Source of the DNA: Eleginops maclovinus
Lineage: Eukaryota; Chordata; Actinopteri; Perciformes; Eleginopidae
Assembly: GCF_036324505.1 (NCBI RefSeq)
Contig: NC_086363.1
Location: 14,508,153 to 14,572,152 of the forward strand
Length of the DNA: 64,000 nucleotides
Reading direction: 5' to 3'
Below, in pieces: positions 1 to 33,145 of the stretch. A program made the position numbers and the translations under genes. Positions within the stretch are counted from its first letter, which is position 1; each line of letters opens with the position of its first letter. The notes beneath the pieces were generated by a model, which did not search any database, had not been told where the DNA came from, and saw only the letters and a list, made by a program, of their open reading frames with translations.

Positions 1-1559
1 GCTGTGCCTCCTATAGTCCCTTTTATATTGAAACAGGCCAAGATTATCAAAGGCCTTTGTCTTTAAGACTCTTTGCAATTAAAGCCTTTTAGGGAGCAAC
101 GGAAAAGGACACAGACTGGCAAATACACATGCTGCTGTGTGATGTGGCACCCAGAAAACGCTTTTTTGGAGACTGATGGGTAATCAGGGCAGAGGGCGGG
201 GCGGTGATGAGAGCCGGCTTAGATGTGGAGTCTCACAGAGGGGGGATGATGCCCTCTACAGTAGACACAGGAGGGGCAACAGGCCTGCTCAGTCACTGAC
301 TTCAGAGCAGCATCCTCAAGAAGTATAAAACATTTCAGCTCTAAAATAATGCAGGAAATTATTTTTCTATATTTTATTTTAGACATTTTTCCTCGCAGTA
401 CAAAGTTGCAATTATGAACCGATGTACAGATGACTGATTTAAAAAGAAAAAAGAAAAAAGATTTCAACAAAAATTGTGATTTGTTTTTTGCTGTCCCTGG
501 AAAATGCTTGATTTTCAAATCTAATATTTTTCCCTGTTCATTTTACATTGATGGAATAAGATCCTTTAAGTATAAGTAGAAATAACACGCTGTGAAAGTC
601 ATGCATTCAAAATATTACATGATTTAGAATACATAAAATAAATCAGAAAAATGAGCACTGAGTGTTATAATATAATATATTATGTCCTTGGTGTAGTGTT
701 ACTGATGCATTGACATGCATCATTTTCTTTGTCTAGGAACAGCCTTTTTTATTTACTTTATGTGGGTTGTTTAATCTTAAACAATACATGTGAGCTCATG
801 TGTTTTGTATCTTAAATCTTTATCTGCAAAATAATTTATACTCAAATAAATGTGGTGGAATATAAAGAGTATTTCACTCTACAATGTAGTATAATGTAAA
901 TATAAATTGCTTAAAAAAGGATCAAGTGTTTGAGTAAATGTTATTACTTACATTCTACCTTTGTAATTTTGAGGTAAATATATATTCATCCGGGTATTTA
1001 TTTTTTGGCGCTGTTATGTTTAAATTAAATTGTAAAATAATGTTAAATTGTATGAGGCACAACAGATTGTTAGATTATATGTTTTACTTGCCTAAAAAGA
1101 GCATACAGTTCACAGTAAACGGTCACATGGCTGGATAAACATAACTAACGCCCGTGTTGGTAGAATACCTGTACACCTGCACAACAGCTCTCCCCTGCGA
1201 CCGAGTGAAACCCTACTCCTGCCTGTGCCTCTATACCTGACTCACCGCTCTCCGGTGACTCACCCCCTCCTACCTTATGGAGAGTAACTCACTTCTCACC
1301 CGGGCTCGGATCTCTGAACGCTCTTCTGAGCCGTGTATTATCGGGACATAGTGGGTAACACAACACGGAGTGATGGACTGATTCGCGTTATTCCGACTGG
1401 AAATGACCATCCCCGGAGTTAGGAGCGCGCCGATGGTCCGGGGCAGCGGTAACATGTCGGTATGTACGTGAGACAGTGTGAAACTCTTATCTGTGAATAA
1501 CGACGGAGAGAACATGCGTGAGACTTGAGTGTTTCATGAAGGTATCGACGTTACACTGA
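1..1559. other. runx2 upstream/P1-P2 intron sequence
   Basis: No exon is recognised. Positions 320-1130 are very AT-rich with no clear repeat. From about 1190 the base composition becomes richer in GC and CpG toward the P2 promoter. The P1 exon (MASNS-type start) was looked for and not seen, so it should lie upstream of the window. Confidence 0.5.
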
Positions 1560-22283
<20,724 letters not shown>

Positions 22284-24089
22284 AGAAAACCAAAGGGGGG
22301 CGGAGATCGGAAGTCAACTGATGTCATGGTTTGAAAGCACAAAACCTTTATTTTTTTATTAAAAAGGGGATTTTTGAGCTCTCATCAGCTATCTCTTCCT
22401 GGTACTTGGAAATTAAGGTTGAGATAAAAAATAAAAAAAGGCCAGACTTGTATGGACTCGTCTTCCTGGAATGTGTTTTGACCAAGGCACTACAAAGGGA
22501 GTCATTCTCACAGCAATAATGAGACAAGACAATTGTGGTTTACTAGGCCCAAGTGGATGAGACATTCTTTAGATTTCATTATAATCCACGGGCTAAGGGA
22601 TGCTTCAACAATATTTGTAAAAGACTGCCTCTTTTGTATAGTGTTTGTATTTCAATAAGGCTTTTTGCAGAGCATGTTTTTGTACTACGACAATATCAAG
22701 ATGCAAGTTAGGCACTGAGTAGCAAGTGATGAGAGTAACACATATGTTACCTCAAGTGGTATGGACAGTAAATTTGCTTTAAACCATTTAATTTAACTTG
22801 TATATTGTGGGTGAAACTTGGATGTAGATTGAGGCGTTTTCTTAGTTTTAACTTATAAAGCCATAAATTATGTATTGTATTTGAAACTTGAGTCAAAGAA
22901 GTGTAATCTGAATATTTTTGATGCATCTATATGACTAAGTTAAAATGATTTTCTTTTCTTTTTGATAGGTAATTTAAAAAATGAGATCTTTTAATGTCTT
23001 TTGTAATACCCAAAGATTTAAATTGTTTCGAATATGAAAGGTAATTTCCAAAGAGTATTGCAACATGTTTTCTCCTGGTGTAACTTTCAGTTTAACTGCT
23101 CCACACGTTAAGAGCCCGATATCCTCGCTAGGCGTTGACACACATTTGGCTAGGAATTAAACCTTTGGTATTTATTGAGTAATAACTCATAGTGTGCCTC
23201 TTGGCAACAAACCATTAAAGAGTTTCAACAGGGGAAAAAATAATTATCCTTTAGGGGGAATTTGTTCTGATTTCTATAGTTTGTCTAGTCTGACATGCAG
23301 AAAGAAACATATGAATTTTCTTGTCCAAATAAGAAATGGTACATTTATACAAACTGTATAATGGTGCCACGCCTAATGGGGCACTCAGCGTGTCAGACTT
23401 CAAGGTTTGCTTCTTTTACAACTCCTCAGGACTGGAATTATCCTTAGATCTCAAATCAACACAGATTTCGTAGATCTGCATATCTTTTTTTCATATCCGG
23501 TGTGGCTGAATCCTCTGTCAAGTTTATCAGAAAAAACTTGCCAAGTCTATTGTAGCGTTCACATCATGTGCAGAAGATAACTTTGAAAAAGTTTGTCTTA
23601 GTGTGTGACACACACGGGTACTTTGTTTGTTTGCATTTCTCTCTTTCAGTCTCTGAGACTGGAAAAGACATATCACAGTTAAAGACAAAGAGACTGTGAC
23701 ATTCCTTCAGACATTTATTTATTTTCCTTTTTTTTTTGCTTTTGTTGACATGGTTTACCTAACAGTTTTGTCCTCACTTATCTGAGTCACAATCTAAAAA
23801 TCATTCTGTGGCAACAGCTGAGGCAGAGGTCTGATATTTTCCCATTTAAAATGAATATGTGGGATTTTAAAATAAAAAAAGTGTTGGGGTTAAAGGAAAA
23901 AAAGTGCAAAAACCGAGATGATTGGATGCAGCTGCTGGCAGCAAACTGGTAACCAAAAAATATGGGAGACTTGTGTATGTTTGTTTCATAAAGCACTTAT
24001 TTCTTGTTTTATTTTCTAGCAGCACTTGCGGCAGGCTGCCAGCAGGGCTCGTGGTTTTGGTCCTCAGTGCAGATATAACGCCACTGGAG

Positions 24090-24211
<122 letters not shown>

Positions 24212-25127
24212 GCACTCTCAAAATGGATAACACTTGGCCAAACAAGCCATTTACATTGGAGTTGAATCTGATCTCACAAGGCAGTTGGTATTTGTTTGGA
24301 AAAAAATGAGTTTTTCTTGCTTTCATACAATATGATATTCAGTACATGAAGGTAATATAATAACCCAATTTGAAAAAGCTGAGAAAAACATGGCCCTGTC
24401 CAAGGATCAGACTTCAAGCTTTTCATTGAAGGTTTGCACGCAGTGCCTGTTTTCCAGTCTCTGCAGAGGATGTTCTGAAGTCACTTAATGGAATTGAACA
24501 TGTCAAACTACATTTCCCCAACTGCTCCAGCCCAAACGAAAAATCATTTTGCTGTTACAGGGTAAAATAAGAAAGCAAATAAAACTTTTTAGATTGTTGT
24601 GATTTTAAAGCTTTTTTCCAACTGCTAATTTGTTTAATGTCTCCATAGTAACTATGCACATCTGTTGGACTTTATTTAATCAGCTTTTTTCCTTCCAAAC
24701 TTTGGGCAGGAAATGGTCTTTTAAAAACTGTTTACACATCAATGCAGCACTGACATCCCAGTTTGTTCTCATCCGCTTTTGTTAGTGTTGTGTTTTTTTT
24801 CATCAGAAAACAAGAGGTTCGTCATTTTTCTTTCTTTTGGTTAAATGTTGTATACAAACTGTCATCAAAAACCTTGTATTATTTAATGATCCACATGTAT
24901 GATATCCAGGAACCATTACCCTGCTCTTATGTAAAGTTTACTTGTTATGTCTATTGTTATGCTTCTTCTCATGAACACTTGTCAGGAAACTAAATCTAAT
25001 GGAGAATCCATTAGATTTTGCTGGTACGTTTCATAAACATCAAGGAAGTTTATTTTTAAAGGGACAGACAGACCTGACAACAGTGAGTGAAATTGGCATT
25101 GTGATTGTACATGTTGTTTATTTTAAA

Positions 25128-25133
25128 AATAAA
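25128..25133 (+). terminator. candidate distal polyadenylation signal of runx2
   Basis: AATAAA in an A-rich run, followed within 30 nt by T-rich sequence. Chosen as the last hexamer before sequence composition changes. Low confidence without transcript data. Confidence 0.3.
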
Positions 25134-25150
25134 ATAGGAATTTTGTAACT

Positions 25151-27253
25151 TAAAGTCTCCTTTCATCCCCTCTCTTCAAGGAAATACGTTTTTGTGCAGC
25201 AAAAAAGGCAATATGCATGTCTGTAGAGATTATCTAAAAACTACTTTTCATCGGTCTCGTATGTTAGTTTTATATTGTGTAAAAATTAACTCTATTAATA
25301 TTTTTGTGTAAAATCGGTTATCCACATAAAAATAAAAAAGGGGACGGAAGTTTATATGTATATTGTTTACCCATTGAGTAATTCTGGACCTCGCCCCGCA
25401 CACTGCTGCTCGCGCTACTAGTTTGAGCAAAACACCCGCCAGTCTTGCGATCTGCGGCAATGTTTTTGCGTTTTCCTATGTGTCATTTTTTATCCATTAG
25501 AAGATAAATAATTCGGCAATACATGTTGGACTAAAAGGAGGCTGTTGTGCACTACCATTGGGGACTCGCCGTCGTATCAGAAAGGTAAGGGTAATTAGCA
25601 TCTTGTATTTGTTTATGTTGTGTGTTTAGCTTGCTAGCTTGCAACTGCAGTGGCTGACACTGTTACTGGTTGTGAAACAAACAACAATATCTGTTGGGAG
25701 TTGTTGGTAAGTTTTGTATGAAGTTCATGAATGTAGTTAACTTACAAAAAATGCAAACTCAAATGTTGGCTGTCTAAACTTTTAGTAGGCTAATGCTAAC
25801 TTTAGCTCTCTCTGTGCTGTTAAATCCCCACGGCGGTAGAGCTTCCAGGTTTGTTTGCCAGTGTTGTGCCAACGGCCCGGTTGATGTGTCGGTGTGTGGT
25901 CTATTAAACAGCGATTGGCTGTTTCGTATGTGTGATGTACAAAATGAAATTTGGCAAGGCCCACATTGAATCAGAAATGTTGTGCACAACTATGTAGTGT
26001 AATATACAAGGCACTGTAGTCAAGTCATGTGAAGACACTAGAAGGCATTTTTATCAGTTATCTTTAAAACAATTCAAGAATTGTGTGCACAGCAACAATT
26101 TGTGACATCACAACCAATATAACGGTGGTGCTATCAATAAGTGTGATGTGGAGCCATTCACCGCACACTGGAAAATGGACTTTTCATTGAAGGACACGAC
26201 ATCTTTTATCCAGGTTTTGCAATTAAAAATAGTCAGGGTGTATATTCTTAGATTTGATTTTATTTCTAATAAGAGACAAGGAGAGGTTTGCTTTTTGGTT
26301 ATTATATCAGTCAATTTGACTGACCTTTAAATACCAAAATAAAAAAGTTTGTGTTTTGAACTCATTCCCCTGAATGTTTTGATATTTGGATTATATTTCT
26401 GTTGATTTTGTATTCAAATATAAAGGGCCACAACTGAGCATACTCTTAATCCTCAAGAACATTTAGCAGTGTCCTCCATTATAAAACAGTTAAGCAGATC
26501 TCTTAATGTGTTGCTCACACAAAGCACTTTAACGGTGTCATCTCTGGTCTGCAGCTCTGTCTGCACCAACATTGTCTTTGGACAGTGACTAAGGCTGGGG
26601 CCCCTAACGGCACACTCAGCCAGAATACTACTAGTGCCACCGCCTCTGTTATGGCATCATTTCAAAGATACACTGCGAAACCAGAGAGATGGAGACAGGA
26701 ACAGAGACAGGGAGACCAAGGGAAGCTGTTTTACATTATTCCAAGACATAATAGAGCCAATCTAAGTGTGCACACACACGTACACATGCTGAAACACAGA
26801 GAGAAGAGAAGGAGATCTATGTTTTTTTAAGTTTCAGATTGGGAACATTCTCAGGATTTCCCTGAATATAGATTGCATGGAAAAAAAGGATCCTGCTGGT
26901 TTCAGGTTCACATTTGCAGCGTTCTCAGCCATGTCTAGCAATTATAATAATGAACTCCGGAGGAGCAACAGGACCCAGACACCCAGAGAAATTAGCATAA
27001 TGTCCTGCATGCACGGGAGAGACAGCGGAGCCGAGGCAGACTCATTTAAGAGGGCTTGGTGAGGAGTTTTTGTCCCTGTTGAATTTAGTGGTTGGAGAAT
27101 GATGCCAGTGATGATGTGCGCTTGATTTTTATACCAGGTCATAGTTTTGCAGCAGCAGCATAAAGAGGACTGCACTCTCTTCCTTATGTAATCACAAGAG
27201 AGGAACACAAACAGGAGTTTATGAGGAGACAAACCCACTCCTATCAGATGACT

Positions 27254-27284
<31 letters not shown>

Positions 27285-30200
27285 GATGACAGCCCATACA
27301 AACTGTTTACTTGACCTCTACAAACGTTTCAGAGGAGCAGCTCAGGCGGGAAGTGATTCTCAAGGGTCCCATACCACTCACTAGCAGTATATCTCTGCCT
27401 ATGTTTCCGTCTGCACTAACAGAGCTGTGGGTGTGTGTTTGTATGACTTTTCTGCAGGAATCTATGCATCTTGATTTCTCATTTGGTACCACGATAAACT
27501 CAGGGCAGTGAACTCTCCAGTGTGGGCTTTGCCTCAGCGTGACCTCCCTGAACCTTTTCTAATGATGATGATATCCAATCTTAACCAATGGCAATGGGCC
27601 ACCTTAATGTCTCAGTGGAATACCATCTCTGCGCTGACGCCCCTGCCCACCATAAAACACACAAAACAGATCTTAATTTGATCTGATTGTAATTGAGCAA
27701 CCCCCCCTCCAGCTCCAGGAGAACTTCAAACTGAGTCAACAATAACTGTGTACTTTGGCGCACTCTAGTGGCTTTTTTTTATTTAACCTAAGGGACCGGG
27801 TTGAGGGGCCCACCCATATGGTGTTCCATACAGCCAAAGGCAAGCTGGATGTGGCCAAACTAGCTCTTATAATGTTAGTGCTGCTCCTACTAAAGTTCCA
27901 ACACCCCACATTCGGCGTCTGTGGACATCAGCCCATAGAAGAAGTTCTGCTCCATGAATGAATGTCAGATATTAAAAGTTCTTCACCCTCACAGAGAGGG
28001 GGGGATGTAAACGAGACTTTTGAACCGTAATAAAAGAAATGATCAATTGGCAGGCGAGCAGCATCTAGGCAGCGGCCCAGTACTTCACAGACATGGTAGG
28101 TTGTAAGGCGTCCTGACATCCAGCACCAGAATCTATTCATCACTAGATTAAAGCAACCTCGTGTCTTCAGCCTGCTTTGGAAACATTTGATTCCCCGAAA
28201 CCATTTGCTGCTAAGTGAAACGCGGCTCAGAGAAAAGTGCACTTATGAAACATAAAAAAAAGTATACATTTAATGAGTTCTGCCATTTCAGATTATGCAA
28301 TCTGATACATGGCCATACTGGCTTTTTAAAAAAAGGAATTACTTTGAAAATGCGAGTGTCAGGACCATGGACAGCGACCAAACACACAAACAAAAGACCT
28401 CTTTGTCCAAGGCCTCCGCTTCATGTCAGTGTTTCAAATTATACACCACCTCAGCTGTCAGAAAATGGCAAACTGTTGCAGCACGACCAAGTGTACAGAA
28501 CATTAGACAGGATAAACGTTCGATCGGTGCCAAATATTCATGCAGAACAGGCCTTTTCCATAAGTTTCAGCTAGGCAATACGATTTCAAAAATTTGGGCA
28601 GGGGGCCCATCTTTGCCTTAAACTTAAACATAAAGGAGCCCTATGTGTTCTTCCTGTCAGATGAAGAGCTGATCAAATCTGATTAGGTGAATGTTAATTG
28701 AGAACTAATGGATCGGTAATTCGGAGCAGCAAGACCCAGCTCACTGCTAAATGACATACAACCCTGGTGACATTTAGATCATGTTGGGGCTTTTTGGAAA
28801 ATCCACCACACGTCCATAGCCCTGAGAGGATGCCAGGCGAAAAGGGGGAAGAAAGATGCCCGCCATCGTGTCTGGTTCTGCTTTAAACATTCATCCTCTC
28901 AGTCTCCAAGGATCATAACTCGTGTTAGAGGCAAGTTTTATGGTTTATGACTGGAAAATAAAATGCAGCATGTTTCCTGCAGGCGAAGTGATGATTTACA
29001 ACTATGAATGATAAAGTGAGAGCCTGCCTGACAGTGCGGATGTGTGAGGGCTGCTGAGGATCCAGACATGTCCGACATGTGGATGTGAGTGTGGTCGTAT
29101 AGCGAGTGTGGTCGCCACAGCGCGGTTATATACATTGGAACAAGGCATAGTGGGAACAATTCTGGCTCACTAGTTCCGTAGGTATCAATACCTGACATCA
29201 TCATCTCACATAATTAGCACAGTGTCCACATCCTTCTCCAGTGACCATGGATTATTTCATGTGGTTCACAACTGGAACAGAAACTCTAACCAGTAAGTCT
29301 AACGGAGAGCATAAATACCTCGGGGCTCTGCTGTCTGCAGACATGGTTACCCATTCCAACTACTCCTCTCCAAAAAGCCAATCAGATATGTTTATTGTTA
29401 TCTTCGACTGAAATTTGGGCCTGATTATTTAAATACACAGAAAAATGTCTAGATCACCTGGCTCCGAGCTCATAAAGCCCACATTTCAGGCCAGGACAGG
29501 CCTGTCCATGCCTCTATAAGGCTCTACCGCTGATCTTAGACAGGGCCCGACGTTTGCCAAGAACTCTCTCTGGTGAGGTCGTCAGTCTTACGCCGTAACC
29601 GCAGGCGCGCGCCAGGCAGATCAATAATCCCCATCGAGACTCACCACAAGTCACTCAAGCCTCCAAGGGCAGGCGAGCGGAGGAGGGCTGGGGGACCTGC
29701 GGAGAATTTGATACTCCCTTAGATTGCTCTCTGTCTCCGAGTGGAAGGGGATGAGGACTCGTCTTCCGCGGCTCTGTCTGCTCTTTAAACATGATCTACT
29801 GTTATGACATGGTTTCTGTCGTTTGTCGGGCGTGCTGTGATTAGACACTTCCTTCTCAGGCATGCAGATCTTCAGCCGCCACCTTCTTAATAGGTGGATT
29901 CTGATGTCACATGTCATTCATTTCTCAATATCGGGAGTGGTATGTCATTGGAGGACGGGGGTAAACTTCTGTGCAAACTATTTGTGCCTCTCGCTTATTA
30001 TCACTCTATTTAAGGAGGGGATTTTTTTGGTTTGTCTGTTTGTCAGCGGCATTATGAAAGAGAAAAAGAAAACCAATTTTGGTGAAATGTGATAAATAGG
30101 TGTTACAGTGATGATCCGGATTACGTAGCGAATATAAGCGTTCTTTTTCTGCCTAGTTAACATTAAAATCAGGTAGCCATTCTATTCATTTTCACAAAAC

Positions 30201-32940
30201 AATAATACATCAATATTAAGAATTGTATTAAATATTGTTTCACCGCAAATCAATTTAGAAAGTGCACGTCATTCCAAGCTACCGTCTTTGTTTGTATTAC
30301 GAAAAAAAGTAAAACCATTATTTTAGTTTGTCTAATACAGAATATTTCTGAAACCAGATAATTAGAAGAGTCTTTTTGAACAATCTTTATTTTAGGTCTG
30401 TCCCTTCAACGTAGTGTTATTACTGAGATACGTAAACCGGGGTTATGTCTGGTGACTATACTGAAAGAGCAGCGAGGATATAGTACGAGATTAACCAACA
30501 GGCAAAGCCCTTTCTGCTGCTCCTGTCGTTAAAGCACATGGATAATATAGGGTTTCTACAGTATGAGGTAAAAGTAAACTTCACCTCAGGCTGAAACATA
30601 TGGGTCCGTCTCCTGGGTACAATATCTATGGTAAGCACCACTGAGGTCTGTATGTGTGCAGTATTTCTTAAACTATGGCCCTTAATTGGATCACAGGTCT
30701 GTTTCTGGTGGGTCCTCACACGTCAAACACGCCAGTTTGTTTTAATCAGCTCTGGTCTCAAAGCAAGGCTCAATTTAGACAATTTATGCCTGAGCTGAAA
30801 AGGTTTACTAAACCTGGCTATAAAAGTGCGCCGTGTGCGGGTCCCTGTCAGCCTATGTGGACTCCCCGTGCTAAGGTGGCCAAGCCAAGGCCAGCAACTA
30901 GTAGATCCACTGGGAGTGTAAAAACAGATTAATGTGGCGTGCCAAGACCCCATGACCAGACGTGTTTGACGTTAATGCTCCACTGTATATTATCCAGCTT
31001 GCAGAAATTTTGGACGTGAGCGATGGGATCCAAGGACAGGGATGTTTAGGTACTAATTACCAAACAGCAAGGCACAAGTCTCGCTCCATATTTCCTTACT
31101 CCTGTGGAAACACTAGGCGGGCTCCATTTATTTTCTTTGACTGTTGTTTCTGGCACGATCGAGTCTCAGTAAACACCACTCACCCACCATTGTAAATCCG
31201 ACAGGCGCAGATCTTTCAAGTTAGACTCCTTTGAGGAAAAATGGAGACGGATCGGATGGCGGCGCTCGGGTTTTCCGTCTTAATGAGAGAGTGGAGAAGA
31301 GGGATGGCGTTTGATCCCTGGCATGGAAGCCTCTATTTAAGCCTGTCAACGGTCATCACTCTCTCTCCTTCTTTCTCTCTCTTATGGATGGGGAAAAAGA
31401 CCAGCACCACTGAATTTGATCAGTTCAGTCAGGCACACTTAACCCTTTTCAGAACGCAGATCTAGCGGCACCTTTGCTATCACTGACACACACCAAACAC
31501 CCCGCCCTTTACGACAACCCTCCGAAGTATCAGTGTTGATTGATCACCTCGCTGGAAAAGAAAAGAAAAGGCAGAAGCAGATCTGTGAAAATATTATTTT
31601 ATTTGTAGAGCTTTGCAATGAGCAAGGCTTTCAGTCATCATGCTCCAATTTCCTATCATATGTTTGTCCAAACCACACAAGAGCCTTATGGTTCTGCAAG
31701 GAAGTCTCGCTATAGTTGCAGCCTGACATCAAGCCAAAGACAATAAGCCCCCCAAGACAAATTTCCATCCTCTCTCAGCTTGGACAATGAAACATTTGAA
31801 CTTTAACCTGTGGATGTTGATGGGCTAAGCAGAGGAAATGTGCCTTTGATGAGGGGCTGGAGGGCAGGCTTCTTCTGACCATCGCGGTCCTGGCCTGGAA
31901 GAGGCTTTTCATCACAGCCTTAATGGCTCTACCTAATCAGGCCTGATTGGGGCTGCTAAATAAATACTCTCCATTCATAATATCATGTGTAACTGAAGAC
32001 AAAATCAATACCTACACTGAACACTAATAGCTAGAGGCAGAACAAATGTCTCCTCTCTGGCTGCAATACATTTTTTGAGTCCATCAGTGACATTGGCATG
32101 GATTTGTGATACTTCTAAATAAAGGCACATAGTAGTGGATTTTTCACATCTTGGAAAGCAGCTCTTAAATATGACAATTTAAATTAGATTCATGCATGCA
32201 AACAAATCATAAACGAGGTTTGTTCTGAGCTATCAGTGTCAGCTAAATCTTTCCCAACTAACATCATCTAGCATGTAAAGGTTTTTTTTTTTTAATCAAA
32301 CTTTCTTAAAATCAGTCGTTCAAAAGCAGGAGTGAACTTTCAAGAAACGTACAAGCTCGAGGAAACAAACAGCAACAGTGACAATCAAAATGAATCTGCA
32401 GATCGCAACAGTCATATTCAGCAAAACATTTATAGCGCCAATCATCAGTCATAGATGAATCAAGGTGTCTCCCCTGGAGCCAGAAGCTTGATAATAAACA
32501 CTGGAGTCAGACTAGACTTCTGTGGGCTTAGGAATAAATAAAGTGAACGACCCTGACATCAGCAGCTAGTAAAATGTTTGGCCGTGCGGACCGCTGGAGT
32601 TTGTATGAAAGAGGGCTTTGTGTTATGAGAAATAAATACAGGACGGGACACAATCATGTTTGAACAGTGTTATGTCAAAAGTTTCATAGCAGCACAATTT
32701 GAGCGTGGTTTGAAACCTGTGAATTAAGTTAAATGTGCTTGATTTGCCGTCCGCTCCACTTCTCTTTTGCCATGTCTGTTTTTGCAATTGCAACACCGCA
32801 TAACTAAAGCAGTCGGGCCTGGAAGCCACCCTGCGATATCTGACTATGACTGACAAAAAAGGTCTGAAAATACCACTGAAGAAGACTCAAAAGGACAGTC
32901 ACATGTATGTTGAAAAGTGATGGGGGCTTCTTGTGTTGTG
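25151..32940. other. runx2-clic5 intergenic region
   Basis: No convincing protein-coding exon on either strand. It has a short (CA)14 at 27257-27284, a CpG-richer patch around 29520-29640, a consensus TATAAAAG at 30819-30826 and a possible non-coding first exon ending at gtatcagaaag|gtaagg near 25592. Much of 27-32 kb is complex unique sequence of the kind seen in conserved regulatory deserts around developmental genes. That last point is inference. Confidence 0.5.
27257..27284. repeat. (CA)14 microsatellite
   Basis: Short pure array in the runx2-clic5 interval. Confidence 0.95.
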
Positions 32941-32947
32941 TTACTAG

Positions 32948-32953
32948 TTTATT
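32948..32953 (-). terminator. candidate polyadenylation signal close to clic5 stop
   Basis: AATAAA on the minus strand (tttatt on plus) only about 27 nt past the stop codon. It would give an unusually short 3' UTR, so a more distal site may be the main one. Confidence 0.2.
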
Positions 32954-32980
32954 TTGTCTGAGCTCGGGTTGCTTTGTGAA

Positions 32981-33145
32981 TTATTTGGCCAGTCTCCTCG
33001 CCACATCCTTGTAGGCGGTCTCGATCTCAAGGTCAGCAGCACAGGTGTTGGTGAACTCGTCACGTGTGTAAGCGTTCTTCAAGTACCGCCAGACCCCCGT
33101 CATTTCTGAGGGGATGTCGTAGTTGCGGTACTTCTTAGCGACAAC
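32981..33145 (-). CDS. clic5: clic5 terminal coding exon
   Basis: 165 nt, [20 protein letters not shown] to DVARRLAK, stop TAA at 32981-32983. Acceptor ctttcactctcag. Confidence 0.95.
   Translation of the reverse strand, partial: VVAKKYRNYDIPSEMTGVWRYLKNAYTRDEFTNTCAADLEIETAYKDVARRLAK

Noticed and set aside
30675..30932. 85-codon plus-strand frame in the intergenic region
   Set aside because: No acceptable splice context, composition or family resemblance; probably chance.
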